From Pseudomonadota bacterium (GTDB lineage Bacteria > Pseudomonadota > Alphaproteobacteria > Caulobacterales > Caulobacteraceae): a stretch of 64,000 nt of DNA. Every line of letters starts with the position of its first letter. Within the stretch, counting starts at the first letter, position 1. The position numbers were made by a program, and so were the translations under genes. The stretch spans positions 16,914 through 80,913 of the forward strand of contig CAUJHO010000001.1 of NCBI GenBank assembly GCA_963205025.1, written 5' to 3'. A model generated the notes under the pieces. It ran no database searches, was not told the origin of the DNA, and saw nothing but the letters and a program-made list of their open reading frames with translations. Below are positions 45,524 through 54,791 of the stretch, piece after piece.

Positions 45524-46917
45524 CCGAGCAGATCAAAACCAAAGTCCTCATCATCGGCGCGGGCACCGGCGGTTATGTCGCGGGAATCCGCTGCGGCCAG
45601 CTGGGGCTGGAGGCCGTGCTGGTAGACGCCGGAGACGGGCTCGGCGGGACCTGCCTGAATGTGGGCTGCATTCCATCCAAGGCGATCATCCACGCGGCCA
45701 ACAAGTTCGAGACGGTGGCCAAGGCCGCCGATGGCGGCACCCTGGGGATCACGGCGTCGAAGGCGGCGATCGATCTGAAGGCGACGGTCGGCTGGAAGGA
45801 CGGCATCGTCAAGAAGCTGAACCAGGGGGTCTCGGGCCTGCTGAAGCGGGCCAAGGTCAAGGTCATCAAGGGGTGGGCGACCTTCTCCGATGCCAAGACC
45901 TGCACCGTCAAAACCGACGAGGGCGAGATCACGATTTCGGCCGAGCACGTCATCCTGGCGACGGGATCGGAGCCGGTCGAGCTGCCGTTTTTGAAGTTTG
46001 GCGGCGACGTGATTTCCTCGACCGAGGCTCTCTCGCTGGACAAGGTTCCGGGCAAGCTGGTGGTCGTGGGCGGCGGCTATATCGGGCTGGAGCTGGGCAT
46101 CGCGTTCCGCAAGCTGGGAGCCGAGGTCACGGTCGTCGAAATGGCCGAGCGCATTCTGCCGCTCTATGACAAGGCCCTGACGGATCCGGTGACGAAGTGG
46201 CTGGAGAAGCATGGCGTCAAACTGTTGCTGGGGGCCAAGGCGGGGGCCTTTGAAAAGGGCAAGCTGAACGTCACCACCAAGGACGGCGAGGCCATCAAGC
46301 TGGACGCTGACAAGGTGCTGGTCACGGTCGGGCGGCGTCCGCGCACGCAAGGCTGGGGCCTGGAGAATATGGGCGTGGCCATGGCCGGGCCGTTCGTGAA
46401 GACCGACAACCGCTGTGCCACCAGCATGAAAAACGTCTGGGCCATCGGCGACCTGACCGGCGAGCCGATGCTCGCCCACAAGGGCTCGGCGCAAGGGGAA
46501 GTGGTCGCCGAAATCATCGCCGGCCATGACGCGGTGTTCGACCCCGTCACCATCGCGGCGGTCTGTTTCACCGAGCCGGAAATCGTCTCGGCGGGCCTGG
46601 GGCCGGCTGACGTCGAGGGCCGCGACGATGTGATCACCGCCTCCTTCCCGCTGATGGCCATCGGTCGGGCGCTTGCCATCGAGGCCGGCGACGATGGCGG
46701 CTTCGTGCGGGTGATTGCGGGCAAGGACGACCACCGCATCCTGGGTATCCAGGCCGTCGGCCAGCATGTGTCGGAGCTGTCGAACAGCTTCGCCCAGATG
46801 CTGGAGATGGGTGCCGTGCTGGAAGATGTGGCCGGCACCATCCATGTCCATCCGACCCTGGGCGAGGCCTTCCATGAGGCGACGCTGCGCGCGCTGGGCC
46901 ACGCGATTCACATCTGA
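45520..46917 (+). CDS. lpdA: Dihydrolipoyl dehydrogenase (E3)
   Basis: A 465-residue FAD disulphide oxidoreductase that reoxidises the lipoyl groups of the bkd E2. Visible are the FAD loop VLIIGAGTGGYVAGIR, the redox disulphide LGGTCLNVGCIPSKAII, the NAD loop LVVVGGGYIGLELGIAF, the second FAD segment VWAIGDLTGEPMLAHKG, and the C-terminal His-Glu pair HVHPTLGEAFHEA. The start overlaps the orphan's stop, and its stop overlaps the thioesterase start. Confidence 0.96.
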   Translation: MTEQIKTKVLIIGAGTGGYVAGIRCGQLGLEAVLVDAGDGLGGTCLNVGCIPSKAIIHAANKFETVAKAADGGTLGITASKAAIDLKATVGWKDGIVKKLNQGVSGLLKRAKVKVIKGWATFSDAKTCTVKTDEGEITISAEHVILATGSEPVELPFLKFGGDVISSTEALSLDKVPGKLVVVGGGYIGLELGIAFRKLGAEVTVVEMAERILPLYDKALTDPVTKWLEKHGVKLLLGAKAGAFEKGKLNVTTKDGEAIKLDADKVLVTVGRRPRTQGWGLENMGVAMAGPFVKTDNRCATSMKNVWAIGDLTGEPMLAHKGSAQGEVVAEIIAGHDAVFDPVTIAAVCFTEPEIVSAGLGPADVEGRDDVITASFPLMAIGRALAIEAGDDGGFVRVIAGKDDHRILGIQAVGQHVSELSNSFAQMLEMGAVLEDVAGTIHVHPTLGEAFHEATLRALGHAIHI

Positions 46918-47357
46918 TGAATCCGTCCGGGATGACCGGCCTGGAGCTGATGCAGGCCTATGCGCGCGGTGAGGTCAATGCCGCCTCGATCAGCGGGCCG
47001 ATGCGGTTTGATCTAGTCGAGGTCGAGCCCGGCTTCTGTGCCTTCGAGGGCGAGCCGGACGCCAGCCTGCTCAATCCGTTCGGCACGGTCCATGGCGGCT
47101 GGGCCCTGACCCTGATCGACAGCGCCGCGGGCTGTGCCTGTCACACCACCCTGCCGGCAGGCGTCGGCTATACGACGGTCGAGACCCACGCCAACTTCAC
47201 CCGCCCGATCCAGCCCGACAGCGGCACCCTGCGGTGCGAAGGGCGGGTCATCAACGCCGGCCGCACGCTGGTGACGGCTGAGGCGGTGCTGAAGGACAGT
47301 CAGGGGCGGATCGTCGCCCACGGCGCTTCAACCTTGATGGTACTTCAGCCGCGCTGA
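46917..47357 (+). CDS. PaaI-family hotdog thioesterase
   Basis: A 146-residue hotdog-fold thioesterase. The family motif is NPFGTVHGGWALTLIDSAAG, with ETHANFTRPIQPDSG following. It would hydrolyse an acyl-CoA; as the last gene of the bkd operon it may act on branched acyl-CoA products. Its ATG shares the final A of the lpdA stop (TGATG). The 3' end overlaps the convergent kinase gene by 30 bp. Confidence 0.88.
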   Translation: MNPSGMTGLELMQAYARGEVNAASISGPMRFDLVEVEPGFCAFEGEPDASLLNPFGTVHGGWALTLIDSAAGCACHTTLPAGVGYTTVETHANFTRPIQPDSGTLRCEGRVINAGRTLVTAEAVLKDSQGRIVAHGASTLMVLQPR

Positions 47358-49076
47358 CGTCGGGGCCTGGTGAGGGGCCTGGGTGGATGCGATCGCGCTG
47401 ATCAGGCTTCTGATCTCGATCGGCTTGGCCACCGCCAGGTCCATGCCGACGGCCCGGTAGGACTCGATCTGCTGGGCCATGACATTGGCGGTCAAGGCGA
47501 TGATCGGCGTCCGCTCACGACCGGTCGCCAGTTCCTCGGCACGAATGGCGGCGGCCGCCGTCGGGCCATCCATCACCGGCATCTGGACGTCCATCAGAAT
47601 GAGGTCCCACTCCTCATTGCGCCAGGCCTGAAGGGCCAGGGCACCGTTTTCGACAAAGATCGGCCTGATGCCGACCTGGGACAGCAGGAGGTCGAGAACC
47701 TGGCGGTTTACCGGATGATCCTCAGCGGCCAGGACCCGGATGCCGCGACCGTCAAAGGCCGCCAGATCCACTAAATCCGAGGTCCTGCTCGCGCCGGGCC
47801 CGTCGGCGCGGCGCAAGGGCAGGCGCACCTCGAAGGCCAGGCCGTGCGGCACCACATGATCGACCTGGATGCTGCCGCCCATGAGTTGCACCAGTTCCTG
47901 GCAGATCGGCAGGCCTAGTCCGGTTCCGCCGTACCGTCTTGTTGTCGATGTGTCGGCCTGGGCGAACTTCTGGAACAGGGCCGGAAGCTGTTCAGCGGTG
48001 ACGCCGGGGCCGGTGTCGGCGACGGACAGGATGAGTTCACCTTCGTGAGCATCGGTGCGAACGGTGACGGTGCCGACCTCGGTGAATTTGACGGCGTTCG
48101 AGATCAGGTTGGTCAGGATCTGGCGGATGCGTGTCGGATCTCCGCGCCAGGCCCCTCGGGCGGTGGTCGACATCTCGACGGCTAGGACGAGGCCCTTGGC
48201 CTGGGCGATATCCTGAAATGCGGCCTGGCTACGATCAACCAGGTCGTCCAGGTCGAAATCCGTCTCTTCCAGAACCAACTTGCCCGCCTCGACCTTGGCC
48301 AGGTCGAGGACGTCGCCGAGGATGTGCAACAGGCTTTCGCCGGACTGGGTGATGGTCTCGAGCCGCGCCCTCTGATGTGGAGGCAGGTCATCGGCCGTCA
48401 TGGCCTGCGCCATGCCGAGAACGCCGTTGAGCGGCGTGCGGATCTCATGGCTCATGGTGGCCAGGAACTGGCTCTTGGCCAGGTTCGCCTGTTCGGCCTG
48501 GGCCCTGGCGGCCTGGGTCTCGGCGAAGAGCCGCGTGATGTAGGATCGGATTCCCAGGCCCGAGAGAACCAGCATGATCGCTGCAAAGGCGATCTGGGCG
48601 GTGTCGGCATAGGAGAGTCCGGCCGCCAGGGCACCGAAGGGAACCAGCAAGGCGTAGCCGGCCTGTGGCAGGATCGCCGCCGTCGCCATGGTGCGGGAGC
48701 CCGGGGCGACCATGACGGCGTTGATGGTGACGCCGCCGATCAGCAGCGTCCCGCATGTCAGCCCCAGCAGCGTGCCTGACAAGATCTCGACCGCCCCATA
48801 GGCGCTGAAGACGACGTTGTTGAGCACCGTCTGGGCCAGGCACAGGGCGACATACCGGCCTTGTGAAAGCTGGGCGGCAAGACGGCCTTCGGGGTGCAGC
48901 CGGCCTTCGAAGGCCTGCAGCAGGCCGTAGGCCAGAAACCACGCCAGGGCGACCGCCCACGATGTCAGAGGGAAGGCCACGACGGCCACGACTGCGGCAA
49001 TGAAGATCCGCATCTTCCATTGGCGGGACCGCCGCGCCATGGAGTCGGCAATGGCTTCGTATTCAGCGGAGGTCAT
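47328..49076 (-). CDS. Membrane hybrid sensor histidine kinase
   Basis: A 582-residue protein. About six membrane segments (roughly 25-190) form the sensor. The transmitter His210 lies in [16 protein letters not shown]. The ATPase domain has an N-box ([18 protein letters not shown]) and G-boxes ([32 protein letters not shown]). The receiver has phospho-acceptor Asp496 ([13 protein letters not shown]). The partner HPt or regulator is not in the window. The start is Met 49076, ahead of [13 protein letters not shown]. It overlaps the thioesterase tail by 30 bp. Confidence 0.93.
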   Translation of the reverse strand: MTSAEYEAIADSMARRSRQWKMRIFIAAVVAVVAFPLTSWAVALAWFLAYGLLQAFEGRLHPEGRLAAQLSQGRYVALCLAQTVLNNVVFSAYGAVEILSGTLLGLTCGTLLIGGVTINAVMVAPGSRTMATAAILPQAGYALLVPFGALAAGLSYADTAQIAFAAIMLVLSGLGIRSYITRLFAETQAARAQAEQANLAKSQFLATMSHEIRTPLNGVLGMAQAMTADDLPPHQRARLETITQSGESLLHILGDVLDLAKVEAGKLVLEETDFDLDDLVDRSQAAFQDIAQAKGLVLAVEMSTTARGAWRGDPTRIRQILTNLISNAVKFTEVGTVTVRTDAHEGELILSVADTGPGVTAEQLPALFQKFAQADTSTTRRYGGTGLGLPICQELVQLMGGSIQVDHVVPHGLAFEVRLPLRRADGPGASRTSDLVDLAAFDGRGIRVLAAEDHPVNRQVLDLLLSQVGIRPIFVENGALALQAWRNEEWDLILMDVQMPVMDGPTAAAAIRAEELATGRERTPIIALTANVMAQQIESYRAVGMDLAVAKPIEIRSLISAIASTQAPHQAPTSARLKYHQG

Positions 49077-49151
49077 GGGCCCCAGGATACTGTGCAACGG
49101 CGATGCCGCATGTGCCCGGACGCAGTAAGGCATTTAGATTAATAGCTGGTG

Positions 49152-50399
49152 CTATTGCGCCGGCCCAATTCGGATCAACCGGCCGTTGTCATCGTCTGTG
49201 ACGATCCACAGCGCACCGTCCGCCGCCACCTGAACGTCGCGAATGCGCTGGTTCAGATTGGTCAGCAGCCATTCCTCGCCGACGACGCGGTCTCCCTCGA
49301 TCACCAGCCGTGACAGGTGGCGGCTGCCCAGGCCCGAGATGAACAGATTGCCGCGCCACTCGGGGAAGGCCTCGCCGTCATAGAAGGTGACGCCGCCGGG
49401 GGCCACGACCGGGTCCCAGTAGTAGGTCGGCTGCTCCAGTCCGTCGCGGACAGTCAGGCCGTCGCCGATGGAGCTGCCGCGGTATTCGATGCCATAGGCG
49501 ATGGTCGGCCAGCCGTAGTTCCGGCCGGCCCGCGCGATATTGACCTCATCGCCGCCTCGGGCACCGTGCTCGACCGCCCAGAGCTCGCCGGTTTCCGGAT
49601 TGAGCGCCGCGCCCTGGACGTTGCGGTGGCCTAGCGACCAGATCTCGGGCCGGGCACCGTTACGGCCGACGAAGGGGTTGTCCGCCGGCACCGAGCCGTC
49701 GGCGTTGATGCGGATGATCTTGCCCAGATGGCTGTTCAGGTCCTGGGCCTGAGGCCGGGTTTCGAGGTCGGAACGCTCACCCAGGGTGATGTAGAGCCGG
49801 CCCTCACGGTCGAATACGAGACGCGAGCCATAATGCAGGGCGTTGGAATAGGAGGGATAGGCCCGGAAGATGACCTCGAGGTCGCTCAGAGATCGCTCAT
49901 CGGTCGACAGGCGGGCGCGGGCGACGGTGGTGCCGTTGCCATCGGCGCGATCCTCGGCATAGCTGAAATAGACCAGCCGGTCGGTGGCGAAGTCGGGGCT
50001 CAAGGCTACATCGAGCAGGCCGCCCTGGCGCTCGGCATGGACGGCGGGCACGCCGGAAATGGCACTGAGGCCAACACCGCCGGCAGCGAACAGGCGCAAG
50101 GTCCCGGAGCGTTCGGTCACCAGCCAGTGGCCGCTGGGGAGTTGCTGCAGGGCCCAGGGGTGGTTGAGCCCTTCCGCCATCGTCGTCACCGCCAGGGCCT
50201 GATGCGTCACCACGCCCGGCGCGCGGGTCTGGCCGTCGAAGGCCGGGGCCTGATCGGTTCCGTTGGCCGGACGGCTCTCGGCCGGCTCGCCGCGCGCGGT
50301 GCGGGCAGCGGCCTCGGCATTGGCCGCTTCCTGACTGTTGCAGGCGGTGGCGGACATCACCAGCGTCGAGGCGGCGATCAGGGCGAGAGCGTGGCGCAT
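49152..50399 (-). CDS. PQQ-dependent sugar dehydrogenase (Asd-type)
   Basis: A 415-residue secreted protein. The signal MRHALALIAASTLVMSATAC ends at a lipobox-like Cys, followed by an Ala/Glu-rich linker. The six-bladed propeller has family segments LNHPWALQQLPSGHWLVTE, QGGLLDVALSPDF, GRLYITLGERSD, IWSLGHRNVQGAALNPETG and HGARGGDEVN. It matches soluble aldose sugar dehydrogenases that use PQQ. PQQ synthesis genes are not in the window. Confidence 0.88.
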   Translation of the reverse strand: MRHALALIAASTLVMSATACNSQEAANAEAAARTARGEPAESRPANGTDQAPAFDGQTRAPGVVTHQALAVTTMAEGLNHPWALQQLPSGHWLVTERSGTLRLFAAGGVGLSAISGVPAVHAERQGGLLDVALSPDFATDRLVYFSYAEDRADGNGTTVARARLSTDERSLSDLEVIFRAYPSYSNALHYGSRLVFDREGRLYITLGERSDLETRPQAQDLNSHLGKIIRINADGSVPADNPFVGRNGARPEIWSLGHRNVQGAALNPETGELWAVEHGARGGDEVNIARAGRNYGWPTIAYGIEYRGSSIGDGLTVRDGLEQPTYYWDPVVAPGGVTFYDGEAFPEWRGNLFISGLGSRHLSRLVIEGDRVVGEEWLLTNLNQRIRDVQVAADGALWIVTDDDNGRLIRIGPAQ

Positions 50400-50411
50400 C
50401 GTATTCCTTTC

Positions 50412-50525
50412 GTCATCCTCGGGCTTGATCCGAGGATCAGAGGTGCGGCGGGGCTGTGCCATGCCCCATGAAATTCGTCAGCGGCTCGTCCGATCCACGG
50501 GTCAAGCCGGCGGATCACGGGATCA
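50412..50525. repeat. Decayed dispersed repeat between sugar dehydrogenase and asnB
   Basis: CATCCTCGGGCTTGATCC near 50414-50432 and the loosely complementary GGGTCAAGCCGGCGGATC near 50500-50517 bound about 100 bp. This resembles a common alphaproteobacterial element whose translation gives DPRIKPEDDE. The right arm has diverged. Confidence 0.5.
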
Positions 50526-52433
50526 GGGAGAGAGGAGCGCCTCAAGCGCGTCCCGGCGATTCATGCCGGCGACATGGATGTTCCACCAGACGGCATAGAA
50601 CAGCAGGGGCCAGCGGCCTGAGGTGTGATCGTCGTGCTCGAAGACGGCGCGGACCACCTCCATGTCGCAGACCTGGGCCAGGCCCTCGTGAGCGGCCAAG
50701 GCCGGGGCGAGGTCGCGGGCGCGCGGCGTGATCCAGGTGGCGACGGGGACGGTGAAGCCCTTCTTCTTCGCCCAGGGATCGGCTGAGGGCAGGTGCTTTT
50801 CCAACCACTTGCGGAGCAGCCACTTGCCGTAGCGGCCGCGTACCTTGAAGCGGTCGGGCAGGTTGAAGGCGAAGGCGGCGACCTCGCGGTCCAGGAACGG
50901 TGTGCGGCCTTCCAGGCCGTGGGCCATCAGGGTGCGGTCCAGCTTGAGCAGCAGATCGTTGGGCAGCCAGGTCGCGATGTCGGCGGCCTGGGCGCGCTGG
51001 AGGGGCGTCATCCAGGGTTGGGCCGCCTGCTTGGCGACGTAACGCCAGGTGTTCAGCGCGGCGCGGCCGCCGTATTTGAGATAGGGCGCGTCGAACTGCG
51101 GCTCTGCGGGGCGTCCGCCCAGCCAGCGGGGACGCAGGGCGCGGCGATAGCGGCCGTAGCCGCCGAACAGCTCATCGCCGCCTTCGCCGGACAGGACCAC
51201 GGTAAGCGTTCCCTTGGCGGCTTCTGCCAGCTTCCAGGTCGGCAGGGTGGCGTAGTCGGTGGTGGGGTCGTCCAGGCACCAGGCGACCTCCGGCAGGATG
51301 CGCCAGAAGTCTTCCTCTCCAAAGGTGGTCTCGCGCCAGTCGAGGTTCAGGGCGCGGGCGACGCTCTCGGCGTGGGCGCGCTCGTCCCGCGCGCCGGGAG
51401 CGTCGAAGCCGCAGGTAAAGGCGGTGACGGGCCGCTCGTTCAGCCGGGCCATCAGGGTGGCGATGGCGGAGCTGTCGATGCCGCCGGACAGGAACAGGCC
51501 GTAGGGGACGTCGGAGCGCTGGTGGACGCGGACGCTGTCTTCAAGGACGGCGTCGAGACGGTCGAGCATGTGATCCTCCCCCATCGGCTTCGATGGGGGA
51601 GGGGGACCGGCGAAGCCGGTGGAGGGGGCGAGACGGGGTTCAGTGCGAGCCGCCGCCCGCACCCCTGCGCGGTCCTCCTCGCCATCGGAAGACGATAGGG
51701 AGGGGACAACGATGTTGTTGAACGCGTCGAACATTGCCATCGGCTGGCCGGCGCGTCGCGGCACCGATGAAATCGCTTCCGATATGAAGAGTTGTTGGTC
51801 CCCTTGCCCGCCGATTTCGGCAGTCAAGGCGCATCCGGGCGGCAGGCGGTAGAGGTCGTCGCCCTTGCCGCTCATCCCGAGGGTGTAGCCGAGCGAGAGG
51901 AGTTCTTCGGCGTTGGCTGCGGAAAGTTCGGCTGAAATCCCGCCATAACCGACCAAGGCGCGCCATTCCGAGGCGAAGGCCGCCGACCGAACTTCGGGGC
52001 TCTCCTGCAAGTACAGCGGCTTGATCCCGAACGGGTCGCGGACCAGCCAGGTGCGGCCGTCGGCCCCGATCAGACAGAAGGCGTACATCCCTCGGAGCCG
52101 GGAAAAGGCCCTCTCGCCCTCCAGCGCATAGAGGTGGAGCAGGGGCTCGAAATCCGAGCCGGTCTTCAGCTTGTCCTTGAGGCCGAACGCTTCGATCAGC
52201 TCGATGTAGTTGTAGATCTCGCCGTTGCCGATGATGGTCGAGCCGCCGGCGTGGAGCGGCTGCCAGCCGCCTTCGAGGTCGATGATCGACAGGCGGGCGT
52301 GGGCGACGCACCAGCCGGGCCCGCTTTCGACGCGGATGCCGTCGGGGCCGCGATGCTGGAGCCGCTCGATCATGGTGCGGACCGCCGCTTCGGGGGGCTG
52401 ATCCGCCCCCAGGATGCCTGCGATGCCGCACAT
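50523..52433 (-). CDS. asnB: Asparagine synthase (glutamine-hydrolysing), with in-frame repeat insertion
   Basis: A 636-residue enzyme. The N-terminal amidotransferase begins MCGIAGILG (nucleophile Cys2) with LQHRGPDG and GNGEIYNYIEL. The synthetase domain has the ATP loop LFLSGGIDSSAI and VVLSGEGGDELFGGY. Between the domains, residues about 241-287 (VPSLSSSDGEEDRAG through FAGPPPPSKPMGED) are encoded by a palindromic repeat and are absent from typical AsnB. The frame is kept, so the protein probably still works with an extra loop. Its ATG directly follows the TGA of the glycosyltransferase gene; together they suggest a cell-surface polysaccharide locus. Confidence 0.9.
   Translation of the reverse strand: MCGIAGILGADQPPEAAVRTMIERLQHRGPDGIRVESGPGWCVAHARLSIIDLEGGWQPLHAGGSTIIGNGEIYNYIELIEAFGLKDKLKTGSDFEPLLHLYALEGERAFSRLRGMYAFCLIGADGRTWLVRDPFGIKPLYLQESPEVRSAAFASEWRALVGYGGISAELSAANAEELLSLGYTLGMSGKGDDLYRLPPGCALTAEIGGQGDQQLFISEAISSVPRRAGQPMAMFDAFNNIVVPSLSSSDGEEDRAGVRAAARTEPRLAPSTGFAGPPPPSKPMGEDHMLDRLDAVLEDSVRVHQRSDVPYGLFLSGGIDSSAIATLMARLNERPVTAFTCGFDAPGARDERAHAESVARALNLDWRETTFGEEDFWRILPEVAWCLDDPTTDYATLPTWKLAEAAKGTLTVVLSGEGGDELFGGYGRYRRALRPRWLGGRPAEPQFDAPYLKYGGRAALNTWRYVAKQAAQPWMTPLQRAQAADIATWLPNDLLLKLDRTLMAHGLEGRTPFLDREVAAFAFNLPDRFKVRGRYGKWLLRKWLEKHLPSADPWAKKKGFTVPVATWITPRARDLAPALAAHEGLAQVCDMEVVRAVFEHDDHTSGRWPLLFYAVWWNIHVAGMNRRDALEALLSP
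51575..51712. repeat. Palindromic repeat element inserted in asnB
   Basis: About 138 bp. CCTCCCCCATCG-GCTT-CGATGGGGGAGG (51575-51602) is a perfect 12-bp hairpin, followed by ACCGGC-GAA-GCCGGT (51606-51620) and a third imperfect stem (51674-51703, CCATCG/CGATAGG arms). It looks like an intergenic REP-type element, here read in frame inside a gene. Confidence 0.75.
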
Positions 52434-53465
52434 TCAGGCCCGCTCCCCGGCTAGTTGATCGAACAGGGCGTCCCATTGCGGCAGGACGACCGCCTTGGAA
52501 ACCTCTTGCGCACGCCTCAGGCCGTTTTCGGCCAGGGCCCGCCCCAGCGACGGATGGTTCAACAGCCGTGTGATCGCCTCGGCCAGGGCGACAGGGTCGT
52601 TGATGGGAACCAGCAATCCGTCGTCGCCGTCGCGCATCAGGGCCTTGGGACCGGCGGCCTCGGCGGCGATCACCGGCTTGCCGTAGGCCCAGGCCTGGAT
52701 GACGACATTTCCCAGCGGCTCGAACCGCGAGGGGAAAACGACCAAATCGGCGGCGCGGTACAGCGCCCCCGCGTCGCTGCGCCAGCCCAGCCAGCGCACG
52801 CGCTCGGCCACGCCCAGATCGTGGGCCAGCTGGCGCAGGTCGCCTTCGAGCGGGCCGGTCCCGGCGATCCACAGCACGGCGTCGGAGACTCGGGCCAGGG
52901 CGTTCAGCGTCACATCATGGGCCTTGGCGTCGTGCAGTCGGCCCATGGCCAGCAGCAGGGGGGCCTCGCGTGGCGTGTCGAGCAGGGCGCGGCTCTGGGC
53001 GCGGTGATCGTCCGGCTCAGCGAAATTGGGAATGAAATGGGCGCGCTCGGCCGGCCAGCCCTGGGCGATGATCCAGTCGCGAATGTCGGCGGTGTTGCCG
53101 ACCAGGGCGTCGAAGCCGCGATAGTTCTTCAGATCGTAATAGCCGCCGAGCCGGCCGACGCGCGCCCACGGACCCCTTGGGCAATGACGGGCGGCGCGGT
53201 TCATCCAGGCGACCAGAACCTGGGCCTCTTGCGCCCGGGCATAGCGTCGGATGGCCGGCCGGGTACCCCAGTCCAGCGGCGAGCCAAAGCTGAAGACCTC
53301 AAACGGGACGCCCGCCGCCTTCAGGCGCGCCTCGCGTCCAGCATGGCGGCGGATGCCGGCGAAGGTCGGGCGACCCCCGGCATGAAGCGCCGTCACCAGC
53401 TCAGTGAAATAGGTCTCGGCGCCTCCGTCGGCGGCGGACCCCAGAAGGTGCAGGGCGCGGGTCAT
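52434..53465 (-). CDS. Glycosyltransferase family 4-type protein
   Basis: A 343-residue GT-B enzyme. The N-terminal segment is ALHLLGSAADGGAETYF. The donor-binding C-terminal domain contains LLLAMGRLHDAKAHDVTL, DLVVFPSRFEPLGNVVIQA and AAGPKALMRDGDDGLLVPI. It probably adds a sugar to a lipid- or surface-polysaccharide; donor and acceptor are unknown. Start 53465 (MTRALHLLGS) is used in place of 53504, which adds unconserved residues. asnB follows without a gap. Confidence 0.9.
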   Translation of the reverse strand: MTRALHLLGSAADGGAETYFTELVTALHAGGRPTFAGIRRHAGREARLKAAGVPFEVFSFGSPLDWGTRPAIRRYARAQEAQVLVAWMNRAARHCPRGPWARVGRLGGYYDLKNYRGFDALVGNTADIRDWIIAQGWPAERAHFIPNFAEPDDHRAQSRALLDTPREAPLLLAMGRLHDAKAHDVTLNALARVSDAVLWIAGTGPLEGDLRQLAHDLGVAERVRWLGWRSDAGALYRAADLVVFPSRFEPLGNVVIQAWAYGKPVIAAEAAGPKALMRDGDDGLLVPINDPVALAEAITRLLNHPSLGRALAENGLRRAQEVSKAVVLPQWDALFDQLAGERA

Positions 53466-53509
53466 CGGTGCGAGCAAGCTAGCCGCTTGCGAGAGTTTTC
53501 GCACCTGTC

Positions 53510-53538
53510 TTGAACCGGCGCGGCTAGGCCTATATACG
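53510..53538 (+). promoter_or_regulatory. tRNA-Met promoter
   Basis: A TTGAAC hexamer (53510-53515) and a TATACG hexamer (53533-53538) are 17 bases apart and end 18 bases before the tRNA. The spacing fits a housekeeping promoter. TATATA at 53531 is an alternative -10. Confidence 0.5.
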
Positions 53539-53555
53539 CGCCGTCTCGCGCTGAT

Positions 53556-53632
53556 GGCTGGGTAGCTCAGCTGGTTAGAGCGGTGGATTCATAACCCACA
53601 GGTCGGCGGTTCGAGCCCGCCCCCAGCCACCA
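53556..53632 (+). tRNA. tRNA-Met (CAT)
   Basis: The 77-base sequence folds as a cloverleaf: acceptor GGCTGGG pairs with CCCAGCC, D-loop region GCTCAGCTGGTTAGAGC, anticodon loop TTCATAA (CAT), T-arm GGCGG-TTCGAGC-CCGCC. The first base pair is G-C, so this is elongator tRNA-Met and not the initiator type. The 3' ACCA is encoded. Confidence 0.96.
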
Positions 53633-53648
53633 TCGCGCGGACATGAAA

Positions 53649-53676
53649 AAAGGGCGGCTCGCCAGAGCCGCCCTTT
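53649..53676. terminator. Bidirectional terminator between tRNA-Met and aldolase
   Basis: AAAGGGCGGCTC-GCCA-GAGCCGCCCTTT is a perfect 12-bp stem with a GCCA loop, preceded by A-tract and followed by T-rich sequence. It lies between the tRNA end and the convergent aldolase stop. Confidence 0.85.
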
Positions 53677-53697
53677 CTCGTTTCGGACCCGTTGCGA

Positions 53698-54717
53698 TCA
53701 GGCCGCTTCGAGCGCCTTGGACCACTGGCCGGTCGAGGCCAGGCCGTTCATCCGGGCGCGGTGATGGAAGGCGCTGGACGCCGTCGGGACGTTTTCGACC
53801 TTGCCCGACCAGGCCTTCTGCGGCGCGGCCTGAAGCGCGCGGCCGTAGGAGAAGGTCATGCTCCACGGGAAGCCGCCGATCTTGTTCATGGCGTCCAGAT
53901 GGGCGGTGGCTTCTTCGTCGGACTGACCGCCCGACAGATAGGCGATACCCGGAACGGCCGCCGGTACGGTGGCCTTGAGGGCGGCGATGGTCTTTTCAGC
54001 CACCTCTTCGACACCGGCGCGGTTCGCATGCTTCTTGCCGGAGATGACCATGTTCGGCTTGAGCACGATGCCTTCCAGCTCGACGCGCTGTTCGGCCAGT
54101 TCGTTGAAGACGGTCTGCAGCACCCAGCGGGTCACTTCGTCACAGCGGTCGATCGAATGGGCCCCGTCCATCAGCACTTCCGGCTCGACGATCGGCACGA
54201 TCTCATTGGCCTGGCAGATGGCGGCATAGCGGGCCAGGGCGTGGGCGTTGGCCTTGACCGCGCCCCAGGTCGGGATGCCGTCGGCGATGTCGATGACGGC
54301 GCGCCACTTGGCGAAGCGGGCCCCGCGCGCATAGTCCTTCTGGAGGCGCTCACCCAGGCCATCCAGACCCTCGGTCAGGGTCTCGCCGGGGAAGCCGTCC
54401 ATGGGCTTGGCACCCTTGTCGACCTTGATGCCCGGGATCGAGCCGGCGGCCTTGATCAGTTCGACCAGCGGCGTGCCGTCGGCGGCGTCCTGATAGAGGG
54501 TCTCTTCAAACAGGATGACACCCGAGATGTGATCCTTCATCGCCGCGTCCGAACGGAACAGCATCTCGCGATAGTCGCGGCGGTTGGCCTCGGTGCTCTC
54601 AACGCCGATGCCGTCAAAACGCTTCTTGATGGTGCCGGACGATTCGTCCGCCGCCAGAATGCCCTTGCCGGGCGCGACCATAGCCGTAGCCACCGCGTTC
54701 AGAGCCGCGAGATTCAT
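53698..54717 (-). CDS. Fructose-bisphosphate aldolase, class I
   Basis: A 339-residue Schiff-base aldolase that splits fructose 1,6-bisphosphate. Family segments are GKGILAADESSGTIKKRF, GVILFEETLYQ, KWRAVIDIADGIPTWGAV, VEPEVLMDG, GIVLKPNMVISG (the Schiff-base Lys) and PGIAYLSGGQSDEEA. Class I aldolase is less common in bacteria. The ATG at 54717 (MNLAALNAVATAMVAPG) is chosen. It ends at the bidirectional terminator. The next metabolic neighbour is pgk, one gene away. Confidence 0.95.
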   Translation of the reverse strand: MNLAALNAVATAMVAPGKGILAADESSGTIKKRFDGIGVESTEANRRDYREMLFRSDAAMKDHISGVILFEETLYQDAADGTPLVELIKAAGSIPGIKVDKGAKPMDGFPGETLTEGLDGLGERLQKDYARGARFAKWRAVIDIADGIPTWGAVKANAHALARYAAICQANEIVPIVEPEVLMDGAHSIDRCDEVTRWVLQTVFNELAEQRVELEGIVLKPNMVISGKKHANRAGVEEVAEKTIAALKATVPAAVPGIAYLSGGQSDEEATAHLDAMNKIGGFPWSMTFSYGRALQAAPQKAWSGKVENVPTASSAFHHRARMNGLASTGQWSKALEAA

Positions 54718-54791
54718 GATTGGATCCTGTGAACTTTGATTTTGTGGCGGCGCGTATAGGCAATCCCGCCGCAAAAGTCACGCGGGCGTGA

